A DNA stretch of 64,000 nt from Parietichytrium sp. I65-24A (GCA_012862575.1 BLSF01000039.1:249695-313694), one strand, 5' to 3'. Counted from the first letter of the stretch, positions 11,975-23,360 are shown. The notes: generated by a model not told the origin, from the letters alone. Numbers and translations: made by a program.

Positions 11975-12799
11975 GGGGGAGAGAAGAGTATGGTCCGTAA
12001 CGAGTGTCGGTACAATCTTGTGATGGTCGTCGGCCTATCGCGTGCTACAACTACTCAAAACATGAACGGCGTGCGCTATAAAAAGATGAAAAAATTCTGC
12101 AAAGTCAGCATGTCTGGCCCACTGCCTTTTGATAATCTCCCTCTCCACAGTGGGTTTGTCCGCAGCTCCCGGGAGTGAGGGCAAAAATGGACAGCAAGCC
12201 CAGCAGCCAAGTAACGGGCCCCCGAGAGAGAGAGAGAGAGAGAGTAAGAGGGAGGGAAGAGGCAAGTGCGGAGCAAATGAGTACTCTCATATTCTCATTG
12301 CGCTGCACCACATACTGTTGTGCACTTGGCACTATCTCCTGAATCATGGCATAAACAAGCATAAGCGATAGGGGATAAGAGAAGGAAGCTCCTGATGTTG
12401 CAAAACGATTGCAAATTGTTTGCGGCCATGGGGAAGAACGCTGGCTGGTGCAAGCAGTACAAAGCAGTACAAAGCAAGTAAAGGTCTCTCACAGCTAGTT
12501 GTTGTGAAGCGATCCACATCTTTCGCTCAGTGGAATCGCGTCTCTTTGGACGGTTACTGCGGAATGGCTATCGACCGTGAGTGGGGTTATGAGTACTGTT
12601 GCCAATTGAGTCGAGTTTCATTCACAGACCTGAATCGCTTCCAAGTTCCCAAAGTGTCCATCTTCCAGGTCGAGGTTACGGCTCGTCCTTCGACTAAGGT
12701 GGTGCAAGTGCTTGTTGACGGAAGAGCGTGCTCGGGACCTTTCGCATTCTGAGAGAAGGCAAAGTTTGGGGCAGAGGCAACAACACAGGGCTCGGAAAT

Positions 12800-15700
12800 A
12801 TGCACGGCACATTGGAGCTCACGACCACAACAGATGCCGTGAAAGAGCATGAGGGCGTTCTTGCCCTGGCAAAGAGAGGTCTGTTTGGTGCACTTTTTGA
12901 GCTAAAAGAGAGGCGGAACAGCTCTCAAGAGAAATTCTTCTTCATATCAACTCTGATCATGGGCTTGCAATTGACATATCTCTCGTTCTCTAGCTATGGA
13001 GACTTTCTGTGGCCAGATGTATTTGCACAGCACTTGCGAGCTGCACTGGAAGTTCTTGCGTTTGGCTTCATAGATTTTGGTGATGGAAGCTTGCTTTTAT
13101 TGTTGTTGTGCGTGTGCATTGTGACCGTGGTTCTTCTGTACCTCGGTATGACCATTCTCTCTTTAGATGAGATCCATCATCGCGTAACATCTTCGCGCTC
13201 GACGTTCATTATTGCTTTCTACAACATTATGCGTTTGAATCAGACTGTTCTTCAGATTCCTGTGATTGCAATTTTTGCCCGCGCGACGAAAGGTGAGGGG
13301 ATGTCAATACTTCCATCTGGTTTGGTCTCAGTACTCTCGGTGTTTGCGTGTATCTTCATGCTTTTGCATGTTATCATCACGTCAATATTTGCACTGTGTG
13401 TGTTTGATCATCTCCCATTCAGCAGTAAAGGGTATGAAAAGTCGCTTTACGCTGCAGCACATGGGCGTGTGGAGTGCGCAGCGACAGTCCTACGCGCAGC
13501 AGCTGCTTTTATCTTTCCCACAATGGGTTCGGCGACACTTGGCACCATCTCCTTTTCGAATCAGCTCGCACTCGTCGTGCTCAATTTGACGTGTGCAATG
13601 CTTTTGGTCTTGATCTACTTTCACTGGCTACCGTGGTTCAACAGGAGCTGGAATCGTTTCAGTATCGGCTGTTACTCCTTGTACCTCTGGTCTGCAGTGT
13701 GCGTCGCAATTGCACAAATTGTGAACGATCGAACAGACAGGAGTTCGGTCATTCTGTTCACGATCAGTCTCCCGTTCTGCCTTGTATCGGTACTCTCCAT
13801 GTCTATTGCAAGAGCAAACTATCTCCGATCCTGCGAGCTTGGCAAGCTCGTCGGAAACCCCTTCTTGCTCGAGGTTCATCTGCGTATTAAATTTTTGTGC
13901 GAGGTCAAGAATCACACGTGGCTCGCTTTCGAAGGTGAGGTTGAACAGGAGTACCGGCGAGCTGCCGAGCTATCGCCTGCTTCGCCTTTTGTGAATCTTT
14001 CTGTTGCCGCAATTGTTGTGGCTTGCTCCAAGAAGGTCATCTATTCACTCAACCTGCTGAAGCAGGCGAGGCAATCGAGCACAGCCTTGGACATGGAGTT
14101 CATGCTCTTTTACCACAATAAAATGACGAGGGAAAAGAGAATGAACAGTACCAGCGATGTTAGCTTTCTGGAAGCAGACAATCATATTGCCCAAGCAAAA
14201 GCATCCTTAATCTCCACGCTAAAATGCACGGCATCCTTCTGGCGAAAGGTTTCTCATGGTAACTTTACATCTCGCGAGCTACTCGAGTACGGATCGAAAG
14301 TGCACCTTGGCGCTACCGCCGTGCGGGCTGCCCTGCAGCGCTTAACCAAACTGAAAGTGTCAAACAAGGAAACTGTGCAAATTCACGCGATGTACTACCA
14401 ATTTGTCATGAACGACCGCGACACGGCATATCGGGTGATCGCCAAAGGCAACACCTTGGGGGCTAGCGACTCTGGAGCTGCAGCAGTGTGTACAATCAGT
14501 GGAGACAAGGGGAGTTTGGGCCAAATTCTTGATATGTCTAAAGGCCTGCTTGAGATGTTTGGCTTTACTCGCAGCGACTTGGTGGGTCAAAACATCAGTA
14601 TGCTGTGCCCTCAGCCGTTTCAATCCGTACATGACATGTTTCTCCAACAGTTTCTCGCTCTGGACAACGATTTCGTTTCTCAGGCGAGGCGCGTTTTCGG
14701 GCTTCATCAATCAGGGCACATTATGATTCTTGACTTGGAAATTACTCCAAATATTAGCCTCAGTGGCGAGCTTATTTTAGCCGCCAAGTTTTCCTATGCA
14801 CCGGAGTCGGGCACCTCAAATTTGCTTTTGGTGGACTATAAAAGTGGGCTAGTAACCGGGGCAAGCAAGCATGGGGCGGAAATTCTTGGAATCGACGAGC
14901 ATGACCTCTACACGATGAACGTCTCAATCAAAGATGTCGTGCCCGAGTTCTTTAACTTCAAGCAAAATGAAGAACACGAAGACGTGTTTTTGGCCACCAG
15001 TCCAGAGGTGAAATACAAGATGCGCTCGAGGCTTGTTCAATACAAATCCAAGCCCGAATCGCCCGTGTCTTTCGACATTGGTGTTTACCTCGTCTTTATC
15101 GTGGCACAAGAGAATCAGATGTCAATCCACGAGCAAGTAGAGCGAATCCGTCGTGACCGGGAAGAGGCCGAAGAGGAAAATGAGAGTGATTCGGACTCCA
15201 GCCAAGGGTCTGGCGCATCATCAAGCGGGCTATCTCGTGATCGAAGCGACTCTGAAGGAGACGTCGGAGGGGTAACCTCTCAGGCTCCGAATGCCCTTCA
15301 TAGTCCTACGAGCCCAAGTGCAGACGAGAAGGTTGGGCTGCTCAGGGTCCCCAATTCGGTTCGTAAGACGAAGGGGAAGGAGACGGAGGCTTCAGGAAAG
15401 AGTTTTCAAATTTCGCGAAAAATTCGAGTCATGAATGACTTCGATAAACAGTCTGTAGGTTCGAAGGCAAAGTTCACGAGAGCGTCCGCCTCTGAAAACG
15501 GGCGAACCGATGACACTAGCCAAGTTTCTGATCCTCAAATGGAAGATATTGCTGCATGGACCGTCCGGCACATTCAGCGGCGAATCGCCAAAAACCTCCA
15601 GAAAAAGGATCCCAAACTTCAGAGCTTTAGGCGATTTGGCTGGAGGTTTATGCTGTTCTTCCTACTCTTTGTCATCTCGGAGTCCGTTGTAAAGATGATC

Positions 15701-17515
15701 TTCATTGGGATTATTCAAAATGAGGTGAATTACGTTCTGACGACTCAAATATCTGCCGCCGCAATGTCGGATGTCGCAAATGCTGTGCTGTACGCCCATT
15801 CGGAAGGGGCAAAACTCAACGGGTCGGTGGTTCCACGCTTGGCGTTTAACGACTCAGATCTCTTGGAAAGCGCGTACAATAAGCTCAAGGTTGCCCATAC
15901 CATTGGCGCAGCCTTCGCTGATACGTATAGCCCAACCGACGATCTTCACATTCTCTATCACAGTCCGTCGCTCAAACTTGTTTCTGACGACGAAGCCGAT
16001 AAAACTGCTAGCTACAATGTTGCCGTTCTGGAAGTCCTGGGCCACATTGAAACGTACCAGGAGAAGCCAGAGTTGTGCACCGAGTCTTGCCATTACCTGT
16101 TGAACAACGTTATGATGACGATCGTAGACCAAAATATGGACATTGCGGACACCCTTCACTCCCATACCATGACCTTTGTAGATTCGATCGGGCTTGTGGA
16201 CGAAATTGCCTTGCTCACGTCAGTTGGTATTTTGGTGATTGCTTTGATTGTCGTGTATATCCCGATGTTTTTCAGCAATGAACGCCGGGGTGCCAAGGTC
16301 GGTCGGGCGTTTCTTGCTATTCCAGATCGCGTCGCAAGAACTCTGCACACCCGAACAGAGCGACGGCTCGCGCTTGTCCAAAATCCCCGCGAAGATTGGT
16401 TTTCGATTGAAAGAGATGACCTGGAGTTTGGCGACGATGGACCGCTTGGAACAGTGACGGAAGATCCAGCAGGGAGCGGTTCCGGGAAGAGCAACTCTGG
16501 AAAGCTCAATGGATCCTCAAAAGGAAGCTGGCTTCTTTCAAAGATAAGTAAGGGCGATAAGAAAGTAGAGCCGCTTGTAGAGAAACCTTCCAGCAAATCT
16601 GCACACAAGGTCAAGATTGAAAAACGGGACATTAAACATGAACCATTGTTCCGTCAACTTTTCCTGATGCTGTACATGATGATTAGAATGGGCGCTATCT
16701 TCTGGATCGTGGCAGGGTTTTGCGGGTTTCTTGCCCTGCAAAATGAGCTGGCAAATTCGAGAATTCATTCTGCAAGTAGCTTTCTTGTATATGGAGCGCG
16801 AAGGCGTACTCTTCTGGATGCCCTGGTGTATTGGTCTGCAGTACCGACGATTGCGCAGGCTTGGGAGCGTAGAGACAACGAGAAAATTCTTCAGAAAATC
16901 GTCTCTTACACCTCTCGAATGACAGTGATCGACGAGGCGTTGAAGTATGGAAACGAAACAATGCGAATCGAACCTTTTACAGAGACGGAAGGAGACCTGT
17001 TCTCTTTACTATTTGAAAACGCATGTGATTCCCAGTGCTTGGAATATCTTGCTCGCGTTGGCGACAACGAAACAGTTGATTCGCGCGTTGGGGACCTAAA
17101 GCACGGGTTGCTCTTAGCCGTGGACCGAAAGCTGGCTCTCTTCAAAGAAATCAGAGATGCGCTCGCGCTCCACGTTGAGAATGAGACAGACGAGTTTGCG
17201 ACCGAAGCGCTTGAAGCACACAAACTGAAACTGAACAACCTCGAGCCGCAAGTTTTGGTTGCCGAGCAGCTCTCTATTGCCACGGATATCGCCACTGCGG
17301 ATTTTGAGGATGTCGTCACAGGGATCAAATTTGATCGGATCGTGTCGTGCTGTGTCTTTGTCCTTCTGCTCATGGTCGGGCATCTGCTCAATTTACGAAC
17401 CTTTAAGCGCCTAGATAAGGATTTGAAGAAGAGCCAAACTCTGCTTCTTCTCCTACCGGAGCAGGTGTTTCAAAATGTGCCCCAGATTGTCGGGCTTTTG
17501 AATGACTCCAGCTAA
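12800..17515 (+). CDS. TmcB-like multi-pass PAS sensor protein
   Basis: A 1571-residue membrane protein resembling the TmcB/TmcC (tiny macrocysts) family of protist sensors. About eight transmembrane helices (residues about 35-355) are followed by a helical repeat region (about 360-550, the TmcB TPR-like part) and a PAS domain (about 565-660, with LLEMFGFTRSDLVGQ and the end of a second PAS-like block). A Ser/Glu-rich linker leads to two further extracytoplasmic modules, each between two helices (about 943/1140 and 1290/1520). The last helix is followed by the family-typical LLLLLPEQVFQNVP tail. The first ATG of the frame was chosen; the frame extends upstream only from a GTG. Ligand and output are unknown. 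It converges on the hybrid histidine kinase, with about 270 bases between them. Confidence 0.85.
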   Translation: MHGTLELTTTTDAVKEHEGVLALAKRGLFGALFELKERRNSSQEKFFFISTLIMGLQLTYLSFSSYGDFLWPDVFAQHLRAALEVLAFGFIDFGDGSLLLLLLCVCIVTVVLLYLGMTILSLDEIHHRVTSSRSTFIIAFYNIMRLNQTVLQIPVIAIFARATKGEGMSILPSGLVSVLSVFACIFMLLHVIITSIFALCVFDHLPFSSKGYEKSLYAAAHGRVECAATVLRAAAAFIFPTMGSATLGTISFSNQLALVVLNLTCAMLLVLIYFHWLPWFNRSWNRFSIGCYSLYLWSAVCVAIAQIVNDRTDRSSVILFTISLPFCLVSVLSMSIARANYLRSCELGKLVGNPFLLEVHLRIKFLCEVKNHTWLAFEGEVEQEYRRAAELSPASPFVNLSVAAIVVACSKKVIYSLNLLKQARQSSTALDMEFMLFYHNKMTREKRMNSTSDVSFLEADNHIAQAKASLISTLKCTASFWRKVSHGNFTSRELLEYGSKVHLGATAVRAALQRLTKLKVSNKETVQIHAMYYQFVMNDRDTAYRVIAKGNTLGASDSGAAAVCTISGDKGSLGQILDMSKGLLEMFGFTRSDLVGQNISMLCPQPFQSVHDMFLQQFLALDNDFVSQARRVFGLHQSGHIMILDLEITPNISLSGELILAAKFSYAPESGTSNLLLVDYKSGLVTGASKHGAEILGIDEHDLYTMNVSIKDVVPEFFNFKQNEEHEDVFLATSPEVKYKMRSRLVQYKSKPESPVSFDIGVYLVFIVAQENQMSIHEQVERIRRDREEAEEENESDSDSSQGSGASSSGLSRDRSDSEGDVGGVTSQAPNALHSPTSPSADEKVGLLRVPNSVRKTKGKETEASGKSFQISRKIRVMNDFDKQSVGSKAKFTRASASENGRTDDTSQVSDPQMEDIAAWTVRHIQRRIAKNLQKKDPKLQSFRRFGWRFMLFFLLFVISESVVKMIFIGIIQNEVNYVLTTQISAAAMSDVANAVLYAHSEGAKLNGSVVPRLAFNDSDLLESAYNKLKVAHTIGAAFADTYSPTDDLHILYHSPSLKLVSDDEADKTASYNVAVLEVLGHIETYQEKPELCTESCHYLLNNVMMTIVDQNMDIADTLHSHTMTFVDSIGLVDEIALLTSVGILVIALIVVYIPMFFSNERRGAKVGRAFLAIPDRVARTLHTRTERRLALVQNPREDWFSIERDDLEFGDDGPLGTVTEDPAGSGSGKSNSGKLNGSSKGSWLLSKISKGDKKVEPLVEKPSSKSAHKVKIEKRDIKHEPLFRQLFLMLYMMIRMGAIFWIVAGFCGFLALQNELANSRIHSASSFLVYGARRRTLLDALVYWSAVPTIAQAWERRDNEKILQKIVSYTSRMTVIDEALKYGNETMRIEPFTETEGDLFSLLFENACDSQCLEYLARVGDNETVDSRVGDLKHGLLLAVDRKLALFKEIRDALALHVENETDEFATEALEAHKLKLNNLEPQVLVAEQLSIATDIATADFEDVVTGIKFDRIVSCCVFVLLLMVGHLLNLRTFKRLDKDLKKSQTLLLLLPEQVFQNVPQIVGLLNDSS

Positions 17516-17787
17516 AGTGGTAGATGATGTTGGCAATCAGAACGCTTCAATCAAAATGATCCAATCAAAACGAGTCACTCGTTTGGTTGTGAAATCCTTT
17601 TCCTGTTAATTAAAAACAATTGAAAGACATTGACAGTGTGCCCTTCATTGGTGTCGGCGGAGACAAGTTCGTTTGCGCATTCTTTTTTGCCTGCCTCAAA
17701 AATTAGATATAAAGTGTCGCATTTATTTTTTTTCTCTTGCATAATATTACACATGACAATTCAGGACAGTTGATAGAAAAAATTCCT

Positions 17788-19920
17788 TCAAGGCTCGACT
17801 TTGACAGCAGATACGTCCGACAGCCTTTGTCGTAACCCAGCGCACGTTATTCTGCCGCACTCATATTGACGAACAGTTTCCAGAACCAGGAGTAACAGCT
17901 TGGAGGAGCAAGGCTTTGGTATAATCCCATCAAAATGGGAGCGCTTCATCAGATCCATGTCACCCACAGTGCTAACAGCAGCGGTGAAAGCAAAAATTGG
18001 GAGATCCTTTCGGTGGGGAAGCTGGCGAATGCGTTCGGTGGCTTCTACTCCATCTAGATGTGGCATGTTTAGATCCATAAGAATGCACGAAAAGTAGTCA
18101 TCCATTTTCGCACAAAGATCACAAGCAGGTTGTCCGTCGTCCACGCAAATAACGTCTTTGATTCCCAAGGTTTTCAGCAGCCTAGTAATGACCATGCGAT
18201 TGACAGGGTTGTCATCAGCTATAAGCACTCGAAGTTCGCTCAAGTTTTTCTCTGTGGCGCCGATTGCATCGGTCAAGTCAGCAGAATTTCGGCTCTCAAT
18301 CTCCTTCACCACGGCATCGGCCAATTTGGCACTTGACTCCGCCTCGCGCGTTGCGGAGGTCCATGTGACCTCAATTTCCCAGTCAGCGCTTTCCTTGATT
18401 TCTGGCACGGTAATCCAGCCGGACGAAACGGGGAGATAAGATCCGGCCCTCGGCGACGAAGTTGCTCTCTTTAGGGGGACGAGAACGTGCATTGTCGTGC
18501 CTTTGTTGACGACGCTGGATGCATGAATTGTGCCCCCCATTCGACGAACGAGCTCGAGGCAGATAGCAAGCCCCAAGCCTGTTCCGCCATACATACGCGC
18601 AACTGTTATTTCTGACTGCATGAATCGTTTAAATATGTTGGGAAACGAGTGAGCAGGGATACCAATGCCTGTGTCCTCAATTGATATAAGGAGCCACTCT
18701 TGTTTGAACTTGCTACCCTTCAGTTTCGAGTCTTCCGTATCATAGCCGTGGGGAAGGACACTGCTGTTGCTGCACTGTTGGTTCGGACGAGAAGCCTTGT
18801 TTTTTCTTTCGGTGTCCCGCTCATTTGGCAGGAGCGGTCGGGAAGCATCGTTTGAGTCTCCAGCACAGAGGTCCTTGTCCAAGTCACCGTTATCAATTTG
18901 CACTGAAATGGCATCTAGTACCGGGCTAGTTTCTTTATTCAATTGTGCAAGGTCATCTTCCTCCGTACACATAATTGGCGAGAAAGAATGTGGTTGCGAG
19001 GAGAAATTCTCCAGCCACTTGTCCTTAGCGGCTGTCGACTTGAAAGTAGAAGCTGATAGCGACACAGTGCCGCTATGTGTGAACTTGACGCTGTTACTGA
19101 GCAAGTTGCTGAGGACCTGAACAGTCCGCATGCTGTCGCCGCAAAGTTTGTCAGGAATCTCATCGTAGAACCGAAATCGTAATTGAACAGACGACCTCTT
19201 GGCCAAGGATGACACGAGCGCAAGAGAGCGTTTTACGGCCTCCCCCAACGAGAATTCGGCATCTTCCAGAACAAAATCAGGCTTATGGTACCTGGAAAAG
19301 TCCAAAATATCGTTGACGATTGCCGAGAGGAGTTTGGCACTCGACAGAAGGGAGTCCAGCATGGACAACTGAGACTTATCCAGGTTGGATTTAGAAAGAA
19401 TCTCACCAATACCAATAATTGCCTGCAGAGGGGTTCTTATCTCGTGAGAAACGCTCGCCATGAATTCTTGCCGCGTCCGGGCTAGAGCTTCTGCCCGTGC
19501 CTTGAGCTGCTGAAGGTTTTCGAACCTCGCATTTAACTCGTCAAGCTTTAGCTGTGCGGACTGCACGGCCAATTCAAGATTTAGCGCATTATCAAGGATC
19601 GCATTGATGTCTGCGGTCCGATTCACAATAACTATCACCGTGCACACGGAAGCGATGGCAGTCACGGCCTTTGAGATGAGCACTAGACCGTCCACATTAT
19701 AGTACTGAGCCGCGAACCCGAAGAGATGCGTGAACCCGCACGCCAAAATGAAGAACATGAACCACACTCGTATCGTCATAAACAAAGATGCGATCTTCCG
19801 TCTTTTCAGAAATATATACAGCTGCAGCGGGATGACGAAATACGACGCAGCGATCACCAGCTCGCTCACCGTGAGCACCACGCCCACCACCGACTTGGAG
19901 TCTATCTCCGTGTGCACCAT
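17788..19920 (-). CDS. hybrid histidine kinase with ethylene-receptor-type membrane domain
   Basis: A 710-residue phosphorelay kinase. Three N-terminal helices match the ethylene-binding domain of plant ETR1: the SYFVIPLQL block gives the equivalents of ETR1 Tyr32, Ile35 and Pro36, and ACGFTHL gives the copper-ligand pair Cys61/His65 (ETR1 Cys65/His69). ETR1 Asp25 is replaced by Glu20. The plant GAF domain is missing; a short coiled coil leads to HisKA (SVSHEIRTPLQ, His159). The ATPase domain has its N box (NLLSNSVKFT), G1 (DTGIGIP) and G2 (GGTGLGLA), split by an acidic, Ser-rich insertion of about 120 residues. A C-terminal receiver (LIADDNP, LMDLNMPHLDG, and a Lys in IIPKP) ends the protein. 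The frame is open 95 codons further upstream, but that part is Arg-rich and unlike the family, so the ATG just before the first helix was chosen. Ethylene binding itself is inference. Confidence 0.9.
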   Translation of the reverse strand: MVHTEIDSKSVVGVVLTVSELVIAASYFVIPLQLYIFLKRRKIASLFMTIRVWFMFFILACGFTHLFGFAAQYYNVDGLVLISKAVTAIASVCTVIVIVNRTADINAILDNALNLELAVQSAQLKLDELNARFENLQQLKARAEALARTRQEFMASVSHEIRTPLQAIIGIGEILSKSNLDKSQLSMLDSLLSSAKLLSAIVNDILDFSRYHKPDFVLEDAEFSLGEAVKRSLALVSSLAKRSSVQLRFRFYDEIPDKLCGDSMRTVQVLSNLLSNSVKFTHSGTVSLSASTFKSTAAKDKWLENFSSQPHSFSPIMCTEEDDLAQLNKETSPVLDAISVQIDNGDLDKDLCAGDSNDASRPLLPNERDTERKNKASRPNQQCSNSSVLPHGYDTEDSKLKGSKFKQEWLLISIEDTGIGIPAHSFPNIFKRFMQSEITVARMYGGTGLGLAICLELVRRMGGTIHASSVVNKGTTMHVLVPLKRATSSPRAGSYLPVSSGWITVPEIKESADWEIEVTWTSATREAESSAKLADAVVKEIESRNSADLTDAIGATEKNLSELRVLIADDNPVNRMVITRLLKTLGIKDVICVDDGQPACDLCAKMDDYFSCILMDLNMPHLDGVEATERIRQLPHRKDLPIFAFTAAVSTVGDMDLMKRSHFDGIIPKPCSSKLLLLVLETVRQYECGRITCAGLRQRLSDVSAVKVEP

Positions 19921-22900
19921 CGCTCCGCACCACCTGTCCGCGCACCTCTCGCCCCGCACCTGGGCACGATGAATCAGCTCCCCACACCAACCCTTGCTCT
20001 TCGCTTGGCCCTCTTCTTCTCCCTTCTCTCTCTCTCCACACTGCTCGTCCCTTCTCCTCCGACTCAGACGCCCACACCTTGCCCCGAAAGTATGCCTAGC
20101 CCAATGCCTGGCCCCAATGTAGCGTACGTACGCCACTGAAACTGTGGGAAGTGTGGGTACCTGGGCCTCCTTCCTTCTCCTTTTCCTTGCCTCTTTTTCA
20201 GTCACGAGAGAGAGGGAGAATCTGTTCCTTGTTTTTGTTTTACTTTTTTCTTCTTCTCTTTCTCTTTCCCTTTTTTATTCTCTGGTGGATAAGCTTAGAA
20301 TAGAAAGAGTTTGAAAAAATCCTGGCTATGGTTTTGGCTGAGCAAATGTGGGGGGAAGGGTAGCGCACTCCTCACAGTGTGGCGTGAGTAGCTAGCTATC
20401 TGTGAGTATGGGCTAGTTCGTTTCCCTACTCACTCACAGTCTTTTCCGCCTCCTCAGTCTCCTCAGCTTCTTCCCTCCTTCTTTCCTTCCTTCTGCCCTC
20501 CTCTAGCGAACTAGCTAGAGTCTCTTTTCCTTCGAAGCCGCGATACGGATGCGTCTATATCCACGAATAGGAGTCGCACGGTCCTGTACTTGTCGCTACT
20601 GGACCTTACGAGATAGCCGCATTGCACAAGTTTAGGAGAGAGTCGTAATAGTTCATATTGAGGGAGTAGCATCGACGTAGAGTATCACTGAGGATGGTGG
20701 GAAGAGGAAGGAATAATAATCGTGCAGGGTAATAGCCTTTATTACAGAAGTCCTAAGACCCTCCGGCGAACTAGTACAGGATCAATAGCAATTCGAGTAA
20801 AGTGTGGTTGGTAGTTTGGTGGACTATTAGTGTGGTGGGTAACGAGTTGAGTAGAAGGGGCGGTAAGGCAGCCGGTGAAAGAAGTCAGAATCACTGAGAG
20901 AAGATTGAACCACGTTTTACATGTTGCGCAAAAACCGAGTTACTTTGTTTTATTTTTGTTTTTGTTTGATTGAATGAATTTTGACGTTGATTTTTGTATT
21001 GAGATTGACTGACAGCTAGTCTAACTGGATCAAGAAGCAAAACGCGCCGCTTTTTGACCGGTCCTGTCCACCTTTCGATGGGCGCATCTTTCGATGAGCG
21101 ATGGTGGATTTCATTGACTATCTATCCTGAGCTCTGTTCTCTGATCTTCTCTGTCTTTCTTGGCAGCATTTGTGTCCTCCCGCGACTGAATGCACTGGCA
21201 CAAGCAAAACCTTGACTTGAGTTGAATTAAGACTTGTTGCCTTTGTCTCCGCCGTTCACAGTGGTATATCGTAAATGCCGAGCGGTTATTGCGAGCCCCT
21301 GACTCTATGTGTAGGCAGGCTAGCCGATGAATGAATACACTTGCATTCATTGGCATTCGCACTCGCTGTTGGCTTTTGTTCAAGGAATATAATGAGAAAC
21401 AATGAATGTTGAGAAGGAGTTGGATGGCGTTGTCTTTGAGATTGGAATTCGGCAAACGGACCGGTGGAGGGGTGGAGGGCCTCGCAATCGCGGGAAGGTT
21501 ATGTATGACCTGCGATTGGTAGCTTCGTCCATGCCCCACCCACGCTCAAAATCGGTGCGTAGGGTTAGCAGCGGAGGACTTGTCCTCCCAGTTTCGCACA
21601 AAATTTAACTATGCACGCCTCTCCAGAGGTGTGGTAGAATGTAGACCGTAAATTGCGCTTTCGAACAAATGTTATCAAAGCGCGGACACGCAACAGAGTT
21701 TCGGGATCGGAGGACAATTGCGTTGCAAGTGTCTAACTCAGGCTCGTCTTCAAGTCGACGTCGTGATACTTGCCTCCAAGTCTTTCAGCGGACCAATCTA
21801 CCAACGGCTGTGAGATTGGGTGTAAACGTGTTCGCAGGCAACTAGAAGTGGACGTTGTGGATCTCTGTAAGTGGTGTAGGTGTGATCGTTGGTGGGCTTG
21901 GCAAGCCTTGAATTGTGACCCAGATCATTGTTGGTGGGGTTAATTTGATGTCAGTACCAGGACCAGTAACTTAATATATAGTACTGAGTACCTTATAAAA
22001 CATGTTCTAAAAAAGTAGTGAAAAACACTGGCGGGGACAGAGCGATCCGGCTTTTATTCTTTTCTATATCTTGGAAACAGACTGGCTTGCCAGGGAAGCG
22101 ATGATTTGTAAATGATTAAATCGCCGAGGGCACCGCGAAAGGTAAGAACAGAATGCTACTCAATGTGCTTGGAATTCGCACGTTCACAATCTCTGCAGAC
22201 GAGGAACACAGCAGCCCGAGATCGCTTCTTTTTTCAGAATGATTGTTTTCAATGTTCATGAACATGCAGTGAACATGGATTGAGGAGGAGACTTTGACTT
22301 CCGTTGTTAGGACAGCGGCGAGCCCTGGGTGAAAGAGCACGGCACAGGGCGTTGAAAACCGCGAGCGTTCCAGCAGTTTTCGAGACTTCACGTCAATCGA
22401 TCAATCCATCAAGAGTCACGTCGCGTAAGCGCGATTGCGATGAAGGTGCACGGGTTGGACAGGATGCACGGGTGCCACAGCACAAGTGCCGTTCGTTACC
22501 GATTCCCGATCACCGACAGTGGGTGACCTGTCCGTAAGGAATGCTTGAGGAGCGAGCACGCGAGCAGCTAGAGACGGTGCTGCAACAAGCAACAAAGCAT
22601 CAAAGGAGATGCAACGCCCTTTGCTGGCCGTGAAGGGAGACTTGCTAGCCTAGTGCTCCTTCTCTCAAGACCATAAGACTGTGTGTAAATCGGAGTCCTT
22701 CCTTGCAGTACATTTATTTACTCCATGTATGAATACCTGACTTATAATTTCCGTTTCAGTCAATTCAGAGTTAAAATTCAACACAGAGAAGATTTCAGAC
22801 GGCGACCATGCTGTTTTGTTTACTCTCATACTTTTTCTTTGTGAAATTTCTTTCTTGTCATTCCGTTCTGTGTCCGCTCTACTAGCAATGTGCCTTATTT

Positions 22901-23360
22901 TGAATTACTACAGTCTAACTGGGATGGAAAGAGGTTGAAGAATTGATGTTGGTGTGCGTGCATAGATCATTCCTACAGGATGGATATATCCACCGGTAGT
23001 AAAATTTACGGGGAATACTAGAAGCTGGGAAGAGGAAGGGCTTTTCCCCACACCTGATTTGATTAAGTTTATCGTTATCACGTCTTATGGGCTCGTGCTG
23101 TAATACTTCCATGAATGGTCCTATGGGTCAACACGAGCTAGCGCGACGGGTATAAGTTGCCTAGAAGTGGCCCTCAAGATTCTCGAGCGCTGATTTATTT
23201 TTCAGAATTCAGTTTTCTAAAACTGTAAAGTTACAGTTCGTCTTTGGGCATTGTATACAACAATCAGACAGTCCTGGTACTCAGTACTTGAGTACCATGT
23301 TGACAGGGGTTTGTGTGCAGTTTCTTCTGCGGTGATGATCGTGGTTCCAGTGGCTGATGT
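19921..23360. other. 3.4 kb spacer, no gene seen
   Basis: AT-richer DNA with stop codons in all frames at short intervals. The longest open frame (minus strand, 142 codons at 21111-21539) has no recognisable features. It holds the promoter of the hybrid kinase, with a T/C-rich run at about 20215-20285. A near-perfect AGTACT-type palindrome is at 23276-23296, just downstream of the YwqG-like gene. Confidence 0.6.
23276..23296. repeat. AGTACT-type palindrome
   Basis: A 21-base near-perfect palindrome with arms GGTACTCA and TTGAGTACC around a central AGTACT-like core. It lies downstream of the intact YwqG-like gene. Confidence 0.8.

Larger units (their letters stand above)
8514..12799. other. 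4.3 kb spacer between divergent genes
   Basis: No supported gene. It separates the divergent starts of the propeller/C2 gene and the TmcB-like gene, so it should hold both promoters. It contains an (ATCC)n tract near 11347-11376, (GAGT)n near 11944-11974 and (GA)n near 12224-12243. The longest open frame (minus strand, about 320 codons at 10784-11755) is repeat-driven and judged spurious. Confidence 0.6.

Noticed and set aside
19921-20205. 95-codon N-terminal extension of the hybrid kinase
   Set aside because: Arg/Glu-rich, unlike any ethylene-receptor N terminus; those start just before the first helix.
21111-21539. 142-codon open frame on the minus strand
   Set aside because: No recognisable motif, no good start context, AT-rich spacer.
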